A DNA stretch of 64,000 nt from Pragia fontium DSM 5563 = ATCC 49100. GTDB taxonomy: Bacteria; Pseudomonadota; Gammaproteobacteria; Enterobacterales; Enterobacteriaceae. Shown piece after piece: positions 46,426 through 56,003 of the stretch (the stretch's first letter is position 1; each line of letters opens with the position of its first letter). The notes below the pieces were generated by a model. It was not told the DNA's origin. It saw nothing but the letters and a program-made list of their open reading frames with translations, and made no database searches. The translations under genes were made by a program, and so were the position numbers. Location: NCBI RefSeq assembly GCF_900112475.1, contig NZ_FOLW01000006.1, positions 124,001 to 188,000 of the forward strand, written 5' to 3'.

Positions 46426-49400
46426 ATGGATATGAAACTATACGTACAAAAAGCAGGGCAAGCTGTACAAGAAATGCCGTTGGATCTATCAACAAGCATT
46501 AGCGCAAACCCAGGCACTCGTTTATTTGTTGAAGGCAATAATGGCAACATCGCCAACATGTCTCGTTCTGGATCACAATTAGTGATTCATACCACAGACG
46601 GCAAAGTCATTAATGTTGATAACTTTTTCGGCCCAGCCGATCAGGCAATGAGTTCTATCACTATCGATAACGATCCTCAATCAGGCTTACCGGAAAAACA
46701 AATTGTTCTGGGTGATGAGCGTCTTTATGCTGATGGTAGCGAAGTTATTGCCTATACCCCAGAGCAATTAAAAGACGTTATCTCCGGTTGGGATTACTAT
46801 GAACTACGTGGCGAAGAAGGCGCAGTCGCTGAAGATGGTGATGATAATACCGGTTTATTTGTTGCATTAGGTTTAGGTGCTGCAGGCGTCGCAGGTCTTA
46901 TCGCTTTAGCCGTTGACCACAACAAAGATTCATCCTCTGGCTCTCGCGGTCCAAATCCAAGCGACGCGGGTGATGCAACGACTCTGACGATTAATCGTTC
47001 AAATGGTTCGAGCCTGTCTGGCGCAAGTGATGCGAAAAATACCACGGTTTATATTGATGTAAACAGCGATGGTCAGCATGACTTTACCGCGACAACAGAT
47101 GCAAATGGCAACTGGACTTTCCCTGCACCAATCACTATTCCTGATGGGGCAACGGTTACTGTTTGGGTTCTAAACAAATCAGGCGAAAAAGTACTGGTTA
47201 AAACCATTATTGACGCAACTGCACCTGATTCTGAATCCATGGTCGTTTCTCAGGATCTCAACGTTATTACTGGTAAAACCGAGCCTGGTGCAGTAATCAA
47301 GTTAGACGTAGATGGTGACGGTAAAACTGATTATGAAGTGAAAGCCGATGATAAAGGCAACTACAAAATCACTCTGGCCGATGGCACCGCATTAATTCCT
47401 GGCACCAGCGTCATCAGCATGGCGGATGACTTAGGTAACACAGCAAAAATCACTGTTCCTGTCACAACCAAAGCCACCATTATTGGTATGAGTGACGGTG
47501 AAAACGCCATCGATATCTCTGCTACCACTGAGATTACCTCACCAACTATCCATGGTCTGGGAACCCCAGGTTCTGTGGTAAACGTGATGGATGGTGATAA
47601 AGTTGTTGGCACCACCACCGTAGGCAAAGATGGTAATTGGTCAGTTAAAGTTGAAAATTTACCTGTTGGTAAGCATGATTTTGACGTTAGTACTGTGATT
47701 ACGGCACCAGTTACTGATTCAACCAAAACCGCTGATATCACTTTCGAACAAAAACCTTACAATATGTCTGTCATTACGGCTGACATTCGTGGAGTCGAAA
47801 CTGATAACGAGGTTGACGCACCAATTTCTATCACCCGTGCCCTGCCTAACGGCGGCTATCTGGTAGCTTATCCAGAAACCGAAGCACCGGGTTCTAAGTT
47901 CTATGATATTAAAGTTAAAATCTTTGATGCTCAGGGTGCGCTGGTTAATGAAATGACTCTGGGTGACAAAAATGTTGCCGATGGTTACAGCAGAGCAACT
48001 GCCCAACAATTCCTGAGTAACTTTGATGTTGCTGTATCACCTGTTGATGGCGCAATTACCGTGCTTTACGCCAAGAATGGTGACGCAACCAGCTATACCG
48101 GTCATGATGTGGTATTTGAGCGTTTCACCGCTGAAGGTACGCCAATTACCAACGGCCCACAGATGGTTAAAGCACATAATGATATCGGCGGAATGAATGG
48201 CTTCCTGAAAGAATGGCTGCCGGACAACGTTGCTGACTTCATTACCAATACTTTATCAGGCATCGTTAACCCAATTGCTGACTTCCTGACCAGCGCTCTG
48301 AAAACCATTGATTTCCTGCATATCCTTCCGGATACAGACTTCAAAGCAATGGTTGATGGCTTCGTGAATACCCTGACCAACCACATTGCTACCGCACTTA
48401 TCGGTCAAGGTGCACATAGCACCTCTATTATTCAAATGGAAGATGGTAGCGTTGTCTTTACCGGCAGCAACAACCGTGAACCTCTTGATTTAGAAAATAT
48501 CGTCGATAACCTAGATGTTTCTGGCCTGGTGAGAGAATTCTGTAGTGCTTTAGGTTTAAAAGGCATTCCAATCGTCGGTTCTCTGATCGATACCATCGTT
48601 GAAGGTATTCTGAAGCTGGCTGTTGAACCGATCGAGTCTATCGTTGATAAAGTACTGAGCTTCTTCGATTTCAACCTGTTAGAAGCGGGTACCAACCTGT
48701 ATAGCATGCGCTATGCTGAAGATGCTAACGGTAATCTGGTCAAGGTAAGTGACAATCTGGAAACCCCACATGACATCTTGTTAGGTGGCTTCCTGTCTGA
48801 AAATGGCTATATCACCACCAACAATGGCGTATTCGACAAAGTTTGTAACTTCCTGTTTGGAACTAACCCAGGTAGTGACAGCCAAGGCTTAGCCGGTTCA
48901 GATATCGGTGGCGGTCAATACGCGGTCGTATGGCAGCAGGGATGTAAAGACTGGTCTCTGGATCAATTCCTGAAGAATCCAATCGATCTGAAACTGTCTG
49001 TTGTTGACTTCAAAACTGGCAAGATCGTTCTGGATGGCGTTACCCTAAATACCAATGCACCTAAAGGTTCCGCTGACGTTGCACCTAAGATTGTTGCTCT
49101 GGATGACGGTACTTTCGCTGTTTCATGGGCACGCATTTCTGGCGGCGACAAAGGTGACTTACTGTTACAACGCTTCCAAATCGTAAATAATAAGTTAGTA
49201 CCGATTGATGCAGAGCCTACCGTAGTCAATACTACAACCGATGGTGCTCAAGGCGTTCTGATGAACACTTTGGTTGGCGCACACGACATCACTGTTCTGG
49301 AAAACGGAAACTATGTTGTCACTTGGGCCTCTATGACTACCGAAGGCGAGTCTCACGTTGTTTCTCGTGTTTTTGATATTTATGGTCAAGCAATCACGCC

Positions 49401-50073
49401 AGAAATCATTGTTGATAAAGGTGTTGACGATCCAGGTACGTGTTCACTGCCTTCAGTTGTTGCTTTGGCTGACGGTGGCTTTGCGGTTACCTGGTCTGAA
49501 GTATCAGATACCGGTGGCAACCTGTATAGCCGTACTTACAACAACGATGGTTCTATCCGTGGAACGGGTGAGCATGGTGATGTCACTAAGCCTGGCGAAT
49601 ATGTTGAAGGTAACTATGAATCGGCTGTCGGTACCGAAGGTCACGATGTTATTGACGGACTGAAAGGTGTAACTAAAGTGAATGCCGGAGACGGTAACGA
49701 TCACATTATGGTTATGTCTGACAAGTTCACTTCAATTGATGGCGGCAAAGGCTTTGATACCGTGTTCTTTGGTGATACCGAAGCGAAAACCATCGATTCA
49801 ACAACCTTAAACAAACTGAGCAACATCGAGCAAATCGATTTAAATACCACTTCCGCCCTGACGCTGGATGTTAAGTATGACGATCTGGTTAAGCTAAACG
49901 ATGAGAAGAAACTGTTTGTTAATGGTGATTCTGAAGACAAAGTTGATCTGGATTTAACCAGTTGGACTAACGTTGCTGTCGCTAACAAAAATGGCGTTGA
50001 ATACAATCTGTATGTCTACGATAAAGACGAAGATGCACAGATCTGGGTTCAAAACGGTATTTCTGTAATGTAA
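46426..50073 (+). CDS. BapA-like type I secreted surface protein with VTW repeats
   Basis: 1215 residues, no Sec signal. Residues 1-140 resemble the BapA/Bap prefix domain (RSGSQLVIHTTDGKVINVDN). A hydrophobic Gly/Ala stretch is at 143-163. Two to three bacterial Ig-like modules follow at about 180-440 (DANGNWTFPAP, DDKGNYKITLADG, KDGNWSVKVENLP). Five repeats of the type G-x-aromatic-(A/V/L)-V-x-W/Y occur at 476-482, 830-836, 895-901, 961-967 and 1017-1023. A helical, partly hydrophobic insert lies at about 590-760. The C-terminus has RTX-like GDGNDHI and a type I secretion target domain to the end. Four Cys (706, 807, 840, 1006) are unusual for such proteins. Probable adhesin or biofilm factor, exported by the system encoded next. 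A second in-frame ATG is at 46432. Confidence 0.85.
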   Translation: MDMKLYVQKAGQAVQEMPLDLSTSISANPGTRLFVEGNNGNIANMSRSGSQLVIHTTDGKVINVDNFFGPADQAMSSITIDNDPQSGLPEKQIVLGDERLYADGSEVIAYTPEQLKDVISGWDYYELRGEEGAVAEDGDDNTGLFVALGLGAAGVAGLIALAVDHNKDSSSGSRGPNPSDAGDATTLTINRSNGSSLSGASDAKNTTVYIDVNSDGQHDFTATTDANGNWTFPAPITIPDGATVTVWVLNKSGEKVLVKTIIDATAPDSESMVVSQDLNVITGKTEPGAVIKLDVDGDGKTDYEVKADDKGNYKITLADGTALIPGTSVISMADDLGNTAKITVPVTTKATIIGMSDGENAIDISATTEITSPTIHGLGTPGSVVNVMDGDKVVGTTTVGKDGNWSVKVENLPVGKHDFDVSTVITAPVTDSTKTADITFEQKPYNMSVITADIRGVETDNEVDAPISITRALPNGGYLVAYPETEAPGSKFYDIKVKIFDAQGALVNEMTLGDKNVADGYSRATAQQFLSNFDVAVSPVDGAITVLYAKNGDATSYTGHDVVFERFTAEGTPITNGPQMVKAHNDIGGMNGFLKEWLPDNVADFITNTLSGIVNPIADFLTSALKTIDFLHILPDTDFKAMVDGFVNTLTNHIATALIGQGAHSTSIIQMEDGSVVFTGSNNREPLDLENIVDNLDVSGLVREFCSALGLKGIPIVGSLIDTIVEGILKLAVEPIESIVDKVLSFFDFNLLEAGTNLYSMRYAEDANGNLVKVSDNLETPHDILLGGFLSENGYITTNNGVFDKVCNFLFGTNPGSDSQGLAGSDIGGGQYAVVWQQGCKDWSLDQFLKNPIDLKLSVVDFKTGKIVLDGVTLNTNAPKGSADVAPKIVALDDGTFAVSWARISGGDKGDLLLQRFQIVNNKLVPIDAEPTVVNTTTDGAQGVLMNTLVGAHDITVLENGNYVVTWASMTTEGESHVVSRVFDIYGQAITPEIIVDKGVDDPGTCSLPSVVALADGGFAVTWSEVSDTGGNLYSRTYNNDGSIRGTGEHGDVTKPGEYVEGNYESAVGTEGHDVIDGLKGVTKVNAGDGNDHIMVMSDKFTSIDGGKGFDTVFFGDTEAKTIDSTTLNKLSNIEQIDLNTTSALTLDVKYDDLVKLNDEKKLFVNGDSEDKVDLDLTSWTNVAVANKNGVEYNLYVYDKDEDAQIWVQNGISVM

Positions 50074-50082
50074 TTACCCCCC

Positions 50083-50106
50083 AAAGGGGCGGATTCTCGC
50101 CCCTTT
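50083..50106 (+). terminator. Hairpin between the adhesin gene and its exporter genes
   Basis: A 9-bp stem AAAGGGGCG / CGCCCCTTT (50083-50091 with 50098-50106) lies ten bases after the adhesin stop and has only a weak T tail. It probably reduces but does not stop read-through into the exporter genes, allowing more adhesin than exporter to be made. Also a possible 3' mRNA protector. Confidence 0.6.
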
Positions 50107-50185
50107 ATTAATTAATCATTATTACTTGATAGTTATTAATTAATAATTAGTTGTTTTATATAAATATGAAGGCAAAGGATTGGTT

Positions 50186-52279
50186 ATGGAATTCTCTCCA
50201 TGGAATGAATGCGTAACAATTATCGCTCGTGAGTTGGGCGTCAATGTTACGGTAAATAACTTACAGCACATTATTCAAAATGGCGGTAGTCATGATGAAT
50301 TAATGACTCGCCTGGTTGACCATATTGGCTTGAAATGTAAGAAGTTAGACGAAAAACTGGAGCGTATACCATCACTACTCTTTCCGGTATTTGTACCGTT
50401 GAAAGATAATCAGGCTGTTGTGGTTTTCAGTATTAATGAAAATAAAACTGCAACCGTTTCATTTAATATCTCTCCGGATATTAAAACCCAGATAGATTTA
50501 GAAAAACTAGAATCTTTAAGAGACGGTGAACTTTGGCTCGTCTATAACAAAGAGCGAGCTAAAGATAAACGAATTGATGATTTTCTTAAGCCGTATAAAG
50601 AGAACTGGCTATTACAGTTGATCTCCAAAGATGCCAGATTTTATGGTCAAATCGCTCTTGGCGCTTTGTTTGGTAATATTCTTGCCCTGTCCAGCGCCCT
50701 CTTTTCTATGCAGGTTTATGACCGGGTTATTCCAGCTCAGTCATACTCAACATTATGGGTACTGTTTATCGGTGTAACCGTTGCTCTTCTGATGGATATG
50801 GGATTACGCCTGGCCCGTAGCCACTTAGCCGATGCCATCGGTAAAAAAACCGATATGTTTATGTCGGGCATGTTTTTCTCTCGCGCATTAAGAATTAAAA
50901 ATGATGCCAGACCCAACTCCACTGGCGCTTTCGTGGCTCAGTTAAGAGAAATCGAGCATATTCGTGAACTATTAACCTCAACAACCGTTATTGCTATGGT
51001 TGATATGCCTTTTATTATTCTCTTCATTGGAGTTATCGCCTTTATCGGTGGCGAGTTAGCTTTTGCCCCACTACTGGCTATTCCACTGATTGTTATTCCG
51101 GGATTGATTGCCCAATGGCCTCTATCACGCCTTTCTCAACAAGGTATTCGTGAAAGCGCCATTCGCAACTCTATGCTGGTTGAAACCGTAGAAGGTCTCG
51201 AAGATATAAAAATTATGCAGGCAGAAGACCGTTTTCTTCGCACCTGGAATGAATGTAATACCACCACCGCCCAGATTTCTCTTGAACAGCGTCATTGGGC
51301 AAGCCTGATTACTAACTGGTGTCAGTTTGTTCAACAGCTGGTTTATATCAGCGTTATCGCGATTGGGGTTTATCTGGTCATTAATAACGATATCACTACC
51401 GGTACGTTAATTGCCTGTTCCATTCTCTCCAGTAGAACCGTAGCGCCATTAGGCCAATTAGCGCAGGTATTAACCCGCTGGCAGCATGCCAAAATGGCAA
51501 AAACTGGACTAGATGAATTCCTGAAAAAACCATTAGATCAAAAACCTTTTGATGAAACACTTCATACGGATTCGATCAAAGGTAACTTCAGCTTAAGAGA
51601 TGTGAAATACCGCTTTAATCAAGAGTCTCCTATGGTGTTAAACATTAACAGCCTCAAGATTACCCCGGGAGAAAAAATCGCCATTTTAGGCTCTATTGGT
51701 GCAGGTAAATCAACTTTACTCCGTCTGGTATCCGGTATTGCCGAAGCAACTGAAGGTGAATTGCTGCTGGATGGGCTGGTGATGAAGGATATATCCAATA
51801 ACGATATCCGCCGAGATGTTGCTTACCTTCCTCAAGGCGCACAGTTGTTCCACGGCACCATTCGCGAAAATCTGATCTTGGGTAAACCTCAGACCTCAAT
51901 AGAGCAGATTGTTGAAGTACTCAATATTGCTGGCGCCGCCAGTTTATTAAAAACCGGTAAAGGGTTGGATTTATCGATTGCGGAAGGTGGTCGAGGATTA
52001 TCCGGTGGGCAAAAGCAAACGCTCCTGTTGGCCAGAACGCTATTACGCAACTCCCCCATTCTATTTCTCGATGAACCGACTGCCAATATGGATGAAAAAT
52101 TGGAAAACCACGTAGTGAATGCTTTAGGCAGTCATATAAAAGATAAAACTTTCATTATTGTCACTCACCGTCAGGCACCGCTCAAACTGGTCGATAGGAT
52201 CATCGTGATGAGCCAGGGAAGCATTGTTCTTGATGGGCCACGAGATCAAGTCTTACAAAGACTGAAATCATCAAATTAA
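50186..52279 (+). CDS. Type I secretion ABC exporter (LapB-like, degenerate C39-like domain)
   Basis: 697 residues. The N-terminal ~130 residues are C39-like but the position of the catalytic His motif reads VFVPLKDNQAVVVFSINE, so no His or Asp triad is present and the domain probably only binds substrate, as in HlyB and LapB. A membrane domain (about 150-430) and an ATPase domain follow, with Walker A GSIGAGKST, signature LSGGQKQT and Walker B ILFLDEPTANMD. The ATG at 50186 has AAGGA at good spacing; an upstream TTG is not favoured. It exports the BapA-like protein encoded just upstream. Confidence 0.9.
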   Translation: MEFSPWNECVTIIARELGVNVTVNNLQHIIQNGGSHDELMTRLVDHIGLKCKKLDEKLERIPSLLFPVFVPLKDNQAVVVFSINENKTATVSFNISPDIKTQIDLEKLESLRDGELWLVYNKERAKDKRIDDFLKPYKENWLLQLISKDARFYGQIALGALFGNILALSSALFSMQVYDRVIPAQSYSTLWVLFIGVTVALLMDMGLRLARSHLADAIGKKTDMFMSGMFFSRALRIKNDARPNSTGAFVAQLREIEHIRELLTSTTVIAMVDMPFIILFIGVIAFIGGELAFAPLLAIPLIVIPGLIAQWPLSRLSQQGIRESAIRNSMLVETVEGLEDIKIMQAEDRFLRTWNECNTTTAQISLEQRHWASLITNWCQFVQQLVYISVIAIGVYLVINNDITTGTLIACSILSSRTVAPLGQLAQVLTRWQHAKMAKTGLDEFLKKPLDQKPFDETLHTDSIKGNFSLRDVKYRFNQESPMVLNINSLKITPGEKIAILGSIGAGKSTLLRLVSGIAEATEGELLLDGLVMKDISNNDIRRDVAYLPQGAQLFHGTIRENLILGKPQTSIEQIVEVLNIAGAASLLKTGKGLDLSIAEGGRGLSGGQKQTLLLARTLLRNSPILFLDEPTANMDEKLENHVVNALGSHIKDKTFIIVTHRQAPLKLVDRIIVMSQGSIVLDGPRDQVLQRLKSSN

Positions 52280-52292
52280 CAGGGATGACAAA

Positions 52293-53534
52293 ATGAGTTT
52301 TTTTAATAAAAAGAAAAGAATCGCCAATATTGGTGAACAAGAGATGGGTAAAAACACCACCATTATTTGGTTGATATTAATCACCTGTTTTGTCCTGATT
52401 GTTTGGGCTAACTTTGCCGAATTAGATGAAGTGACCAACGGTCAGGGAACCGTTGTTACCTGGAACCGCTCGCAGGTTATTCAGACCCGCGATGGCGGTG
52501 TGATCCGTGAATTGATGGTGCGTGAAGGCGATATCGTTACTGCTGGTCAACAACTGGCGATCCTGGATGCCACACGCTTTCAGGCGGGTTATAACGAAAT
52601 TGGAGCTAAAGTAAAAGCCTTAGCGGTCAGCATAGCTCGCTTAACCGCTGAAATTAAAGATGAAAAAGGTAGACCCGATTTTGTCTTACTGTTACGTGAA
52701 TATAACAGCGGCATTGAAGATAAAAACCTCAGTGATAAAGAACTGATGGATGAGAATAAAGTGCTTATCGATCATGAAATGTCCCTGCTGCTTTCTCGCC
52801 GCAGAAGTCTGGATGAAAATGTCTCGGGTTTACAGCGTAGCCTTAAGCTCACGCAAAACGAATTAAACCTTATCCGACCACTGGTTACCAAAGGTGCAGT
52901 AAGCCAAGTGGAAGAGCTACGTTTAAGACGTGAAGAAAACGAACTGAAAAATAAGGTCACGGAAGCACGAAATCACTATTTTGAACAAGCCAAAGAAGAA
53001 TTGGTGAAAAAGAAAAATGAACTGGACTCTATCTATTTCCAACTGCTGCAACGAAAAGATCAGCTTGCTAGTACCATTATTGTCTCTCCGGTAAAAGGAA
53101 TTGTAAAAGACGTTCAGGTAACGACCGTTGGTGGCGTACTTGAGCCTGGCGGTAAATTGATGGAAGTCGTTCCTTCAGAAGATCAGCTATTAATCGAAGT
53201 AAAAATCAATCCACGCGATATCGCTTTTATCCATCCGAACCAAAAAGCTATCGTGAAGGTTAGTGCTTATGAATCATCTATCTACGGCACCATGGATGCC
53301 ACAGTAGAGCGTATCTCTCCAGATACCATTCAGGATCAGGTACGCCGTGAACAATATTACTACAAAGTTTTCGTACGAACAGAGCGTTCAGCGCTTGAAA
53401 CACCAGACGGAAAGCTCCACGAAATTGTTCCAGGGATGTTGGCCACGGTAGATATTAAAACAGGGAAAAAGACGGTCTTCGATTACTTAATCAAGCCGCT
53501 AAATAAAGCCAAAGAAGCACTGAGGGAAAGATAA
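52293..53534 (+). CDS. HlyD/LapC-type membrane fusion protein
   Basis: 413 residues: a membrane helix at about 24-43 (TTIIWLILITCFVLIVWANF), lipoyl-like halves (VVTWNRSQVIQTRDGGVIRE), coiled coil at about 100-240 and the C-terminal HlyD beta domain (ARDV-type DIAFIHPNQKAIVKVSAYES, GMLATVDIKTGKKTVFDYL). The typical C-terminus YLIKPLNKAKEALRER matches type I adaptors. It follows the ABC gene by 13 bases and abuts the outer-membrane channel gene with no gap. It links exporter and channel across the periplasm. Confidence 0.9.
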   Translation: MSFFNKKKRIANIGEQEMGKNTTIIWLILITCFVLIVWANFAELDEVTNGQGTVVTWNRSQVIQTRDGGVIRELMVREGDIVTAGQQLAILDATRFQAGYNEIGAKVKALAVSIARLTAEIKDEKGRPDFVLLLREYNSGIEDKNLSDKELMDENKVLIDHEMSLLLSRRRSLDENVSGLQRSLKLTQNELNLIRPLVTKGAVSQVEELRLRREENELKNKVTEARNHYFEQAKEELVKKKNELDSIYFQLLQRKDQLASTIIVSPVKGIVKDVQVTTVGGVLEPGGKLMEVVPSEDQLLIEVKINPRDIAFIHPNQKAIVKVSAYESSIYGTMDATVERISPDTIQDQVRREQYYYKVFVRTERSALETPDGKLHEIVPGMLATVDIKTGKKTVFDYLIKPLNKAKEALRER

Positions 53535-55166
53535 GTGACTAATTACAATAAAATAATGCTCACAATTGCGTTAACGTATTGCACAATGACAACCACGGAG
53601 CTAAGTGCTGAAACCATCAAGGAAACATTACAGATGGCCATTAACCGCTCTCCGACCATTAAATATCATACCGGGAGAATTGCTTCAGCGGAAAGTTCTA
53701 TTGGTGAGGCCAGAAGCGGCTGGTTACCCAATGTTTCACTCAACGCAGGTAATGAACTAACCAAAACCAATAAAGATAATAATAACAATGACGACGGTAA
53801 TACCTACTCACTAAAAGTTGAACAAAATATTTTCGACTTTGGTCGTACCGGCGATCGCGTTGATTACGCTGAGCATAACCGGACGTCAGAAGTTTACACC
53901 GCCTTCGATGAGGCGGAAGTGCTTTCGTCTAAGGTAGCCGAAATATATTTAAACATCCTTAAATACCAAGATCTTATTGATATAAACAAGAAAAATAGTA
54001 TTGAACACCGAAATATCTTAACGCTGGCGGAAGCCAGAGCCAGCGGTGGTGTGGATAGTCGTGGAGACGTAGAACAAGTAGAAGTCCGCATAAAAGGTCT
54101 TGATGCTGAGTTATCCAACTACGAAGCTCAACTGAAAGCCGCTCAAGAAGACTATTTAATTCTTGTTGGCAAGCGCCCTTCTGGTCTAAGCGTGCCTGAT
54201 GTAAAACAGCTGAAAAATAAGCTTAGCGGTCGAATGAAACAGCGAATCGCTAATTCTCCACGCGTAAAAGCAATAAAAGCCAACAAAGAAGCCGCAGCTT
54301 CTGAGTATGCTTACACCAGTAAAAGTTGGATGCCGGCATTAAGCGTGTCACTATCACAGGGAAAAACGACAACTTATGGTGAGAATGACACCTTAGTGAT
54401 GCTAAATATTAACAGTAACGTTTTTGACGGTGGTGGTGCGATTTATCGTAGCCGCGGGGCTGCACAACGGGTAGAAAGTGCCCGCTGGAACATTGAGAAA
54501 TCAATTGAAGACCTATCGACCAAAGTTTCACAAATGTATCAGGATGCACTCAGCCAGGAAAATCAGGCGAATATCTATGCTCAACGTATTATTCACTCTC
54601 AGGAAGTAAAAGAACTGTATCACGAGCAATACAAGGTAAATCGCCGTTCGGTCTTAGACGTACTCAACTCAGAGCAAGAATTTTTTCAAACCATGAGTAA
54701 TAAAGTAAATGCTGAATTTAACTTTAGAATTCTTTTAATTCGGGTATTCTCTGAGCTCGGTGAAATAAATAATGCATTCAATATCAAGGTCAATTTTGAT
54801 AAACAAAATGATGGAAATTTTGTCACTGACATGCTTGGATTTAATAATAGCCAAACCGAAAAACCTATAAACATCACTGAAAATCAGGCGCAGGTACAAC
54901 ACCCTGAAAATCAAAGAAAAATTGAATTAATTGAAACGTTAAGTGCTAAGGCGCCACTGGTTCAGGAAAAAAATATCGAAAAAAGAACCATTCTAGGCAC
55001 CTCGATCATAGATAAAAGTGCAGTAAGCACCCCATCGAATGACGCGAGTTTAAAATACGAAACTAAAAACATTATTCATGAAAATAAGATCAACGACCTT
55101 GATAATCAACAACCGGTTAAAGAAATAGAGGATCCATTGCTCCTGATTGGAGTTAGAAGCAAATGA
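53535..55166 (+). CDS. TolC/LapE-like outer-membrane channel with C-terminal extension
   Basis: 543 residues, GTG start immediately after the adaptor stop (GAGGGA ribosome site). A weak signal sequence (MLTIALTYCTMTTTELSA) leads into a TolC-family domain with two repeats (SSIGEARSGWLPNVSLNAGN, NIFDFGRTGDRVDYAEHN, NIFDGG-like NVFDGGGAIYRSRGAAQRVE, VNRRSVLDVLNSEQEFFQ). The last ~130 residues, after FRILLIRVFSELG and NIKVNFDKQ, are polar, low-complexity and Asn/Lys/Glu-rich, beyond the usual end of the fold. Third component of the plus-strand type I system. A decayed insertion sequence begins just after its stop, so the odd tail could partly reflect loss of the original end. Confidence 0.87.
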   Translation: MTNYNKIMLTIALTYCTMTTTELSAETIKETLQMAINRSPTIKYHTGRIASAESSIGEARSGWLPNVSLNAGNELTKTNKDNNNNDDGNTYSLKVEQNIFDFGRTGDRVDYAEHNRTSEVYTAFDEAEVLSSKVAEIYLNILKYQDLIDINKKNSIEHRNILTLAEARASGGVDSRGDVEQVEVRIKGLDAELSNYEAQLKAAQEDYLILVGKRPSGLSVPDVKQLKNKLSGRMKQRIANSPRVKAIKANKEAAASEYAYTSKSWMPALSVSLSQGKTTTYGENDTLVMLNINSNVFDGGGAIYRSRGAAQRVESARWNIEKSIEDLSTKVSQMYQDALSQENQANIYAQRIIHSQEVKELYHEQYKVNRRSVLDVLNSEQEFFQTMSNKVNAEFNFRILLIRVFSELGEINNAFNIKVNFDKQNDGNFVTDMLGFNNSQTEKPINITENQAQVQHPENQRKIELIETLSAKAPLVQEKNIEKRTILGTSIIDKSAVSTPSNDASLKYETKNIIHENKINDLDNQQPVKEIEDPLLLIGVRSK

Positions 55167-55189
55167 TATTGATTTTAATGATATTAAAT

Positions 55190-55745
55190 ACATTTCATTA
55201 AATATCAATATGAATGATGATCGTGCGATGGCCGCTAAACAGTCTGTTCTAACTAAAGCGCCACAGGCAGGATTTTGGAAATCAGACACTTTCGACTTCG
55301 TTGTCAGGGAGAGCACTTTAATTATAACGGAGTCGATTGTGTTTACTGTCGTTTAGGACTGAACTTAAAGCTTTGGATTAAAAGTTACCGCCTAAACGAG
55401 AAAGCTGTCCCCTGTTAGTCGCTAAGGTGGCGAATATCCTGTGGACATTGAATTTTATAGATGATGCGTTGTATTACAGAAAACGCTTTCGTACACTGAA
55501 TTTTCTGATAAGGACACTCGAGAATGTATAACGATTAAGATTAATACGTCATTACTGACAGAGCGGATTTATTGAGCGTTTTAATGGTTTTTTTTCATCG
55601 TAAGTTTTTAAATGTGTACTTGTTTAATTTATTAAGTCAGAACCGTGAAATGGTCTGATTTTGGCAACATGACTATAACGATGAAAAAGCACCCAAAAGC
55701 ATAGAAATATGCCAAAGAAAACACCTGAAAAACTCTAATGACTTA
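55190..55745 (+). pseudogene. Heavily decayed IS3-family transposase (OrfB) remnant
   Basis: Several pieces of an IS3-type OrfB follow in order but in different frames. They are QAGFWK (about 55265-55282), a HFRLRCQGEHFNYNGVDCVY piece then YCRLGLNLKL (55287-55415), NILWTLNFIDDAL and RFRTLNFL (about 55433-55507; intact elements have VWSMDFMHDAL), DKDTREC and SLLTERIY (55507-55569), IERFN (55571-55585) and WQHDYNDEKAP (55672-55704). At least four frameshifts, internal stops and a deletion of the central part are evident, and the first catalytic Asp is changed to Asn. No ends or target duplication were identified. Confidence 0.8.
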
Positions 55746-56003
55746 CTGTTCCAATAATTGGGGAGTGGATAATGAAAAATTATCTAATTGATAGCTTTTA
55801 TGTTTGTTAATTAAATGAGATTAGGAAATATAAGTCATTAAAATGCTTCAGCATACTATTTTAGCAATAGCGCAGTCTCAATTAGCTATATATAAATCAC
55901 TCAATCATCATTTTTTATGATGGATTTATCATGGTTATGAGATTTCATTGCATTCAACATAAGAATCATGAATGCGGTATTAAACAAACGATAGGCACTT
56001 AAA
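55746..56003. other. Upstream region of the LuxR-type regulator
   Basis: AT-rich DNA between the IS remnant and the regulator at 56004; presumably its promoter. A short inverted repeat ATGATTTT... / around ATCATTTTTTATGATGG (55905-55922) is visible. No gene. Confidence 0.45.

Noticed and set aside
50186-50570. Idea that the second ABC exporter also has an active C39 protease
   Set aside because: A Cys occurs near the N-terminus, but no His or Asp motif follows where the first exporter has HFVVL and HDPAFG, so the domain is degenerate.
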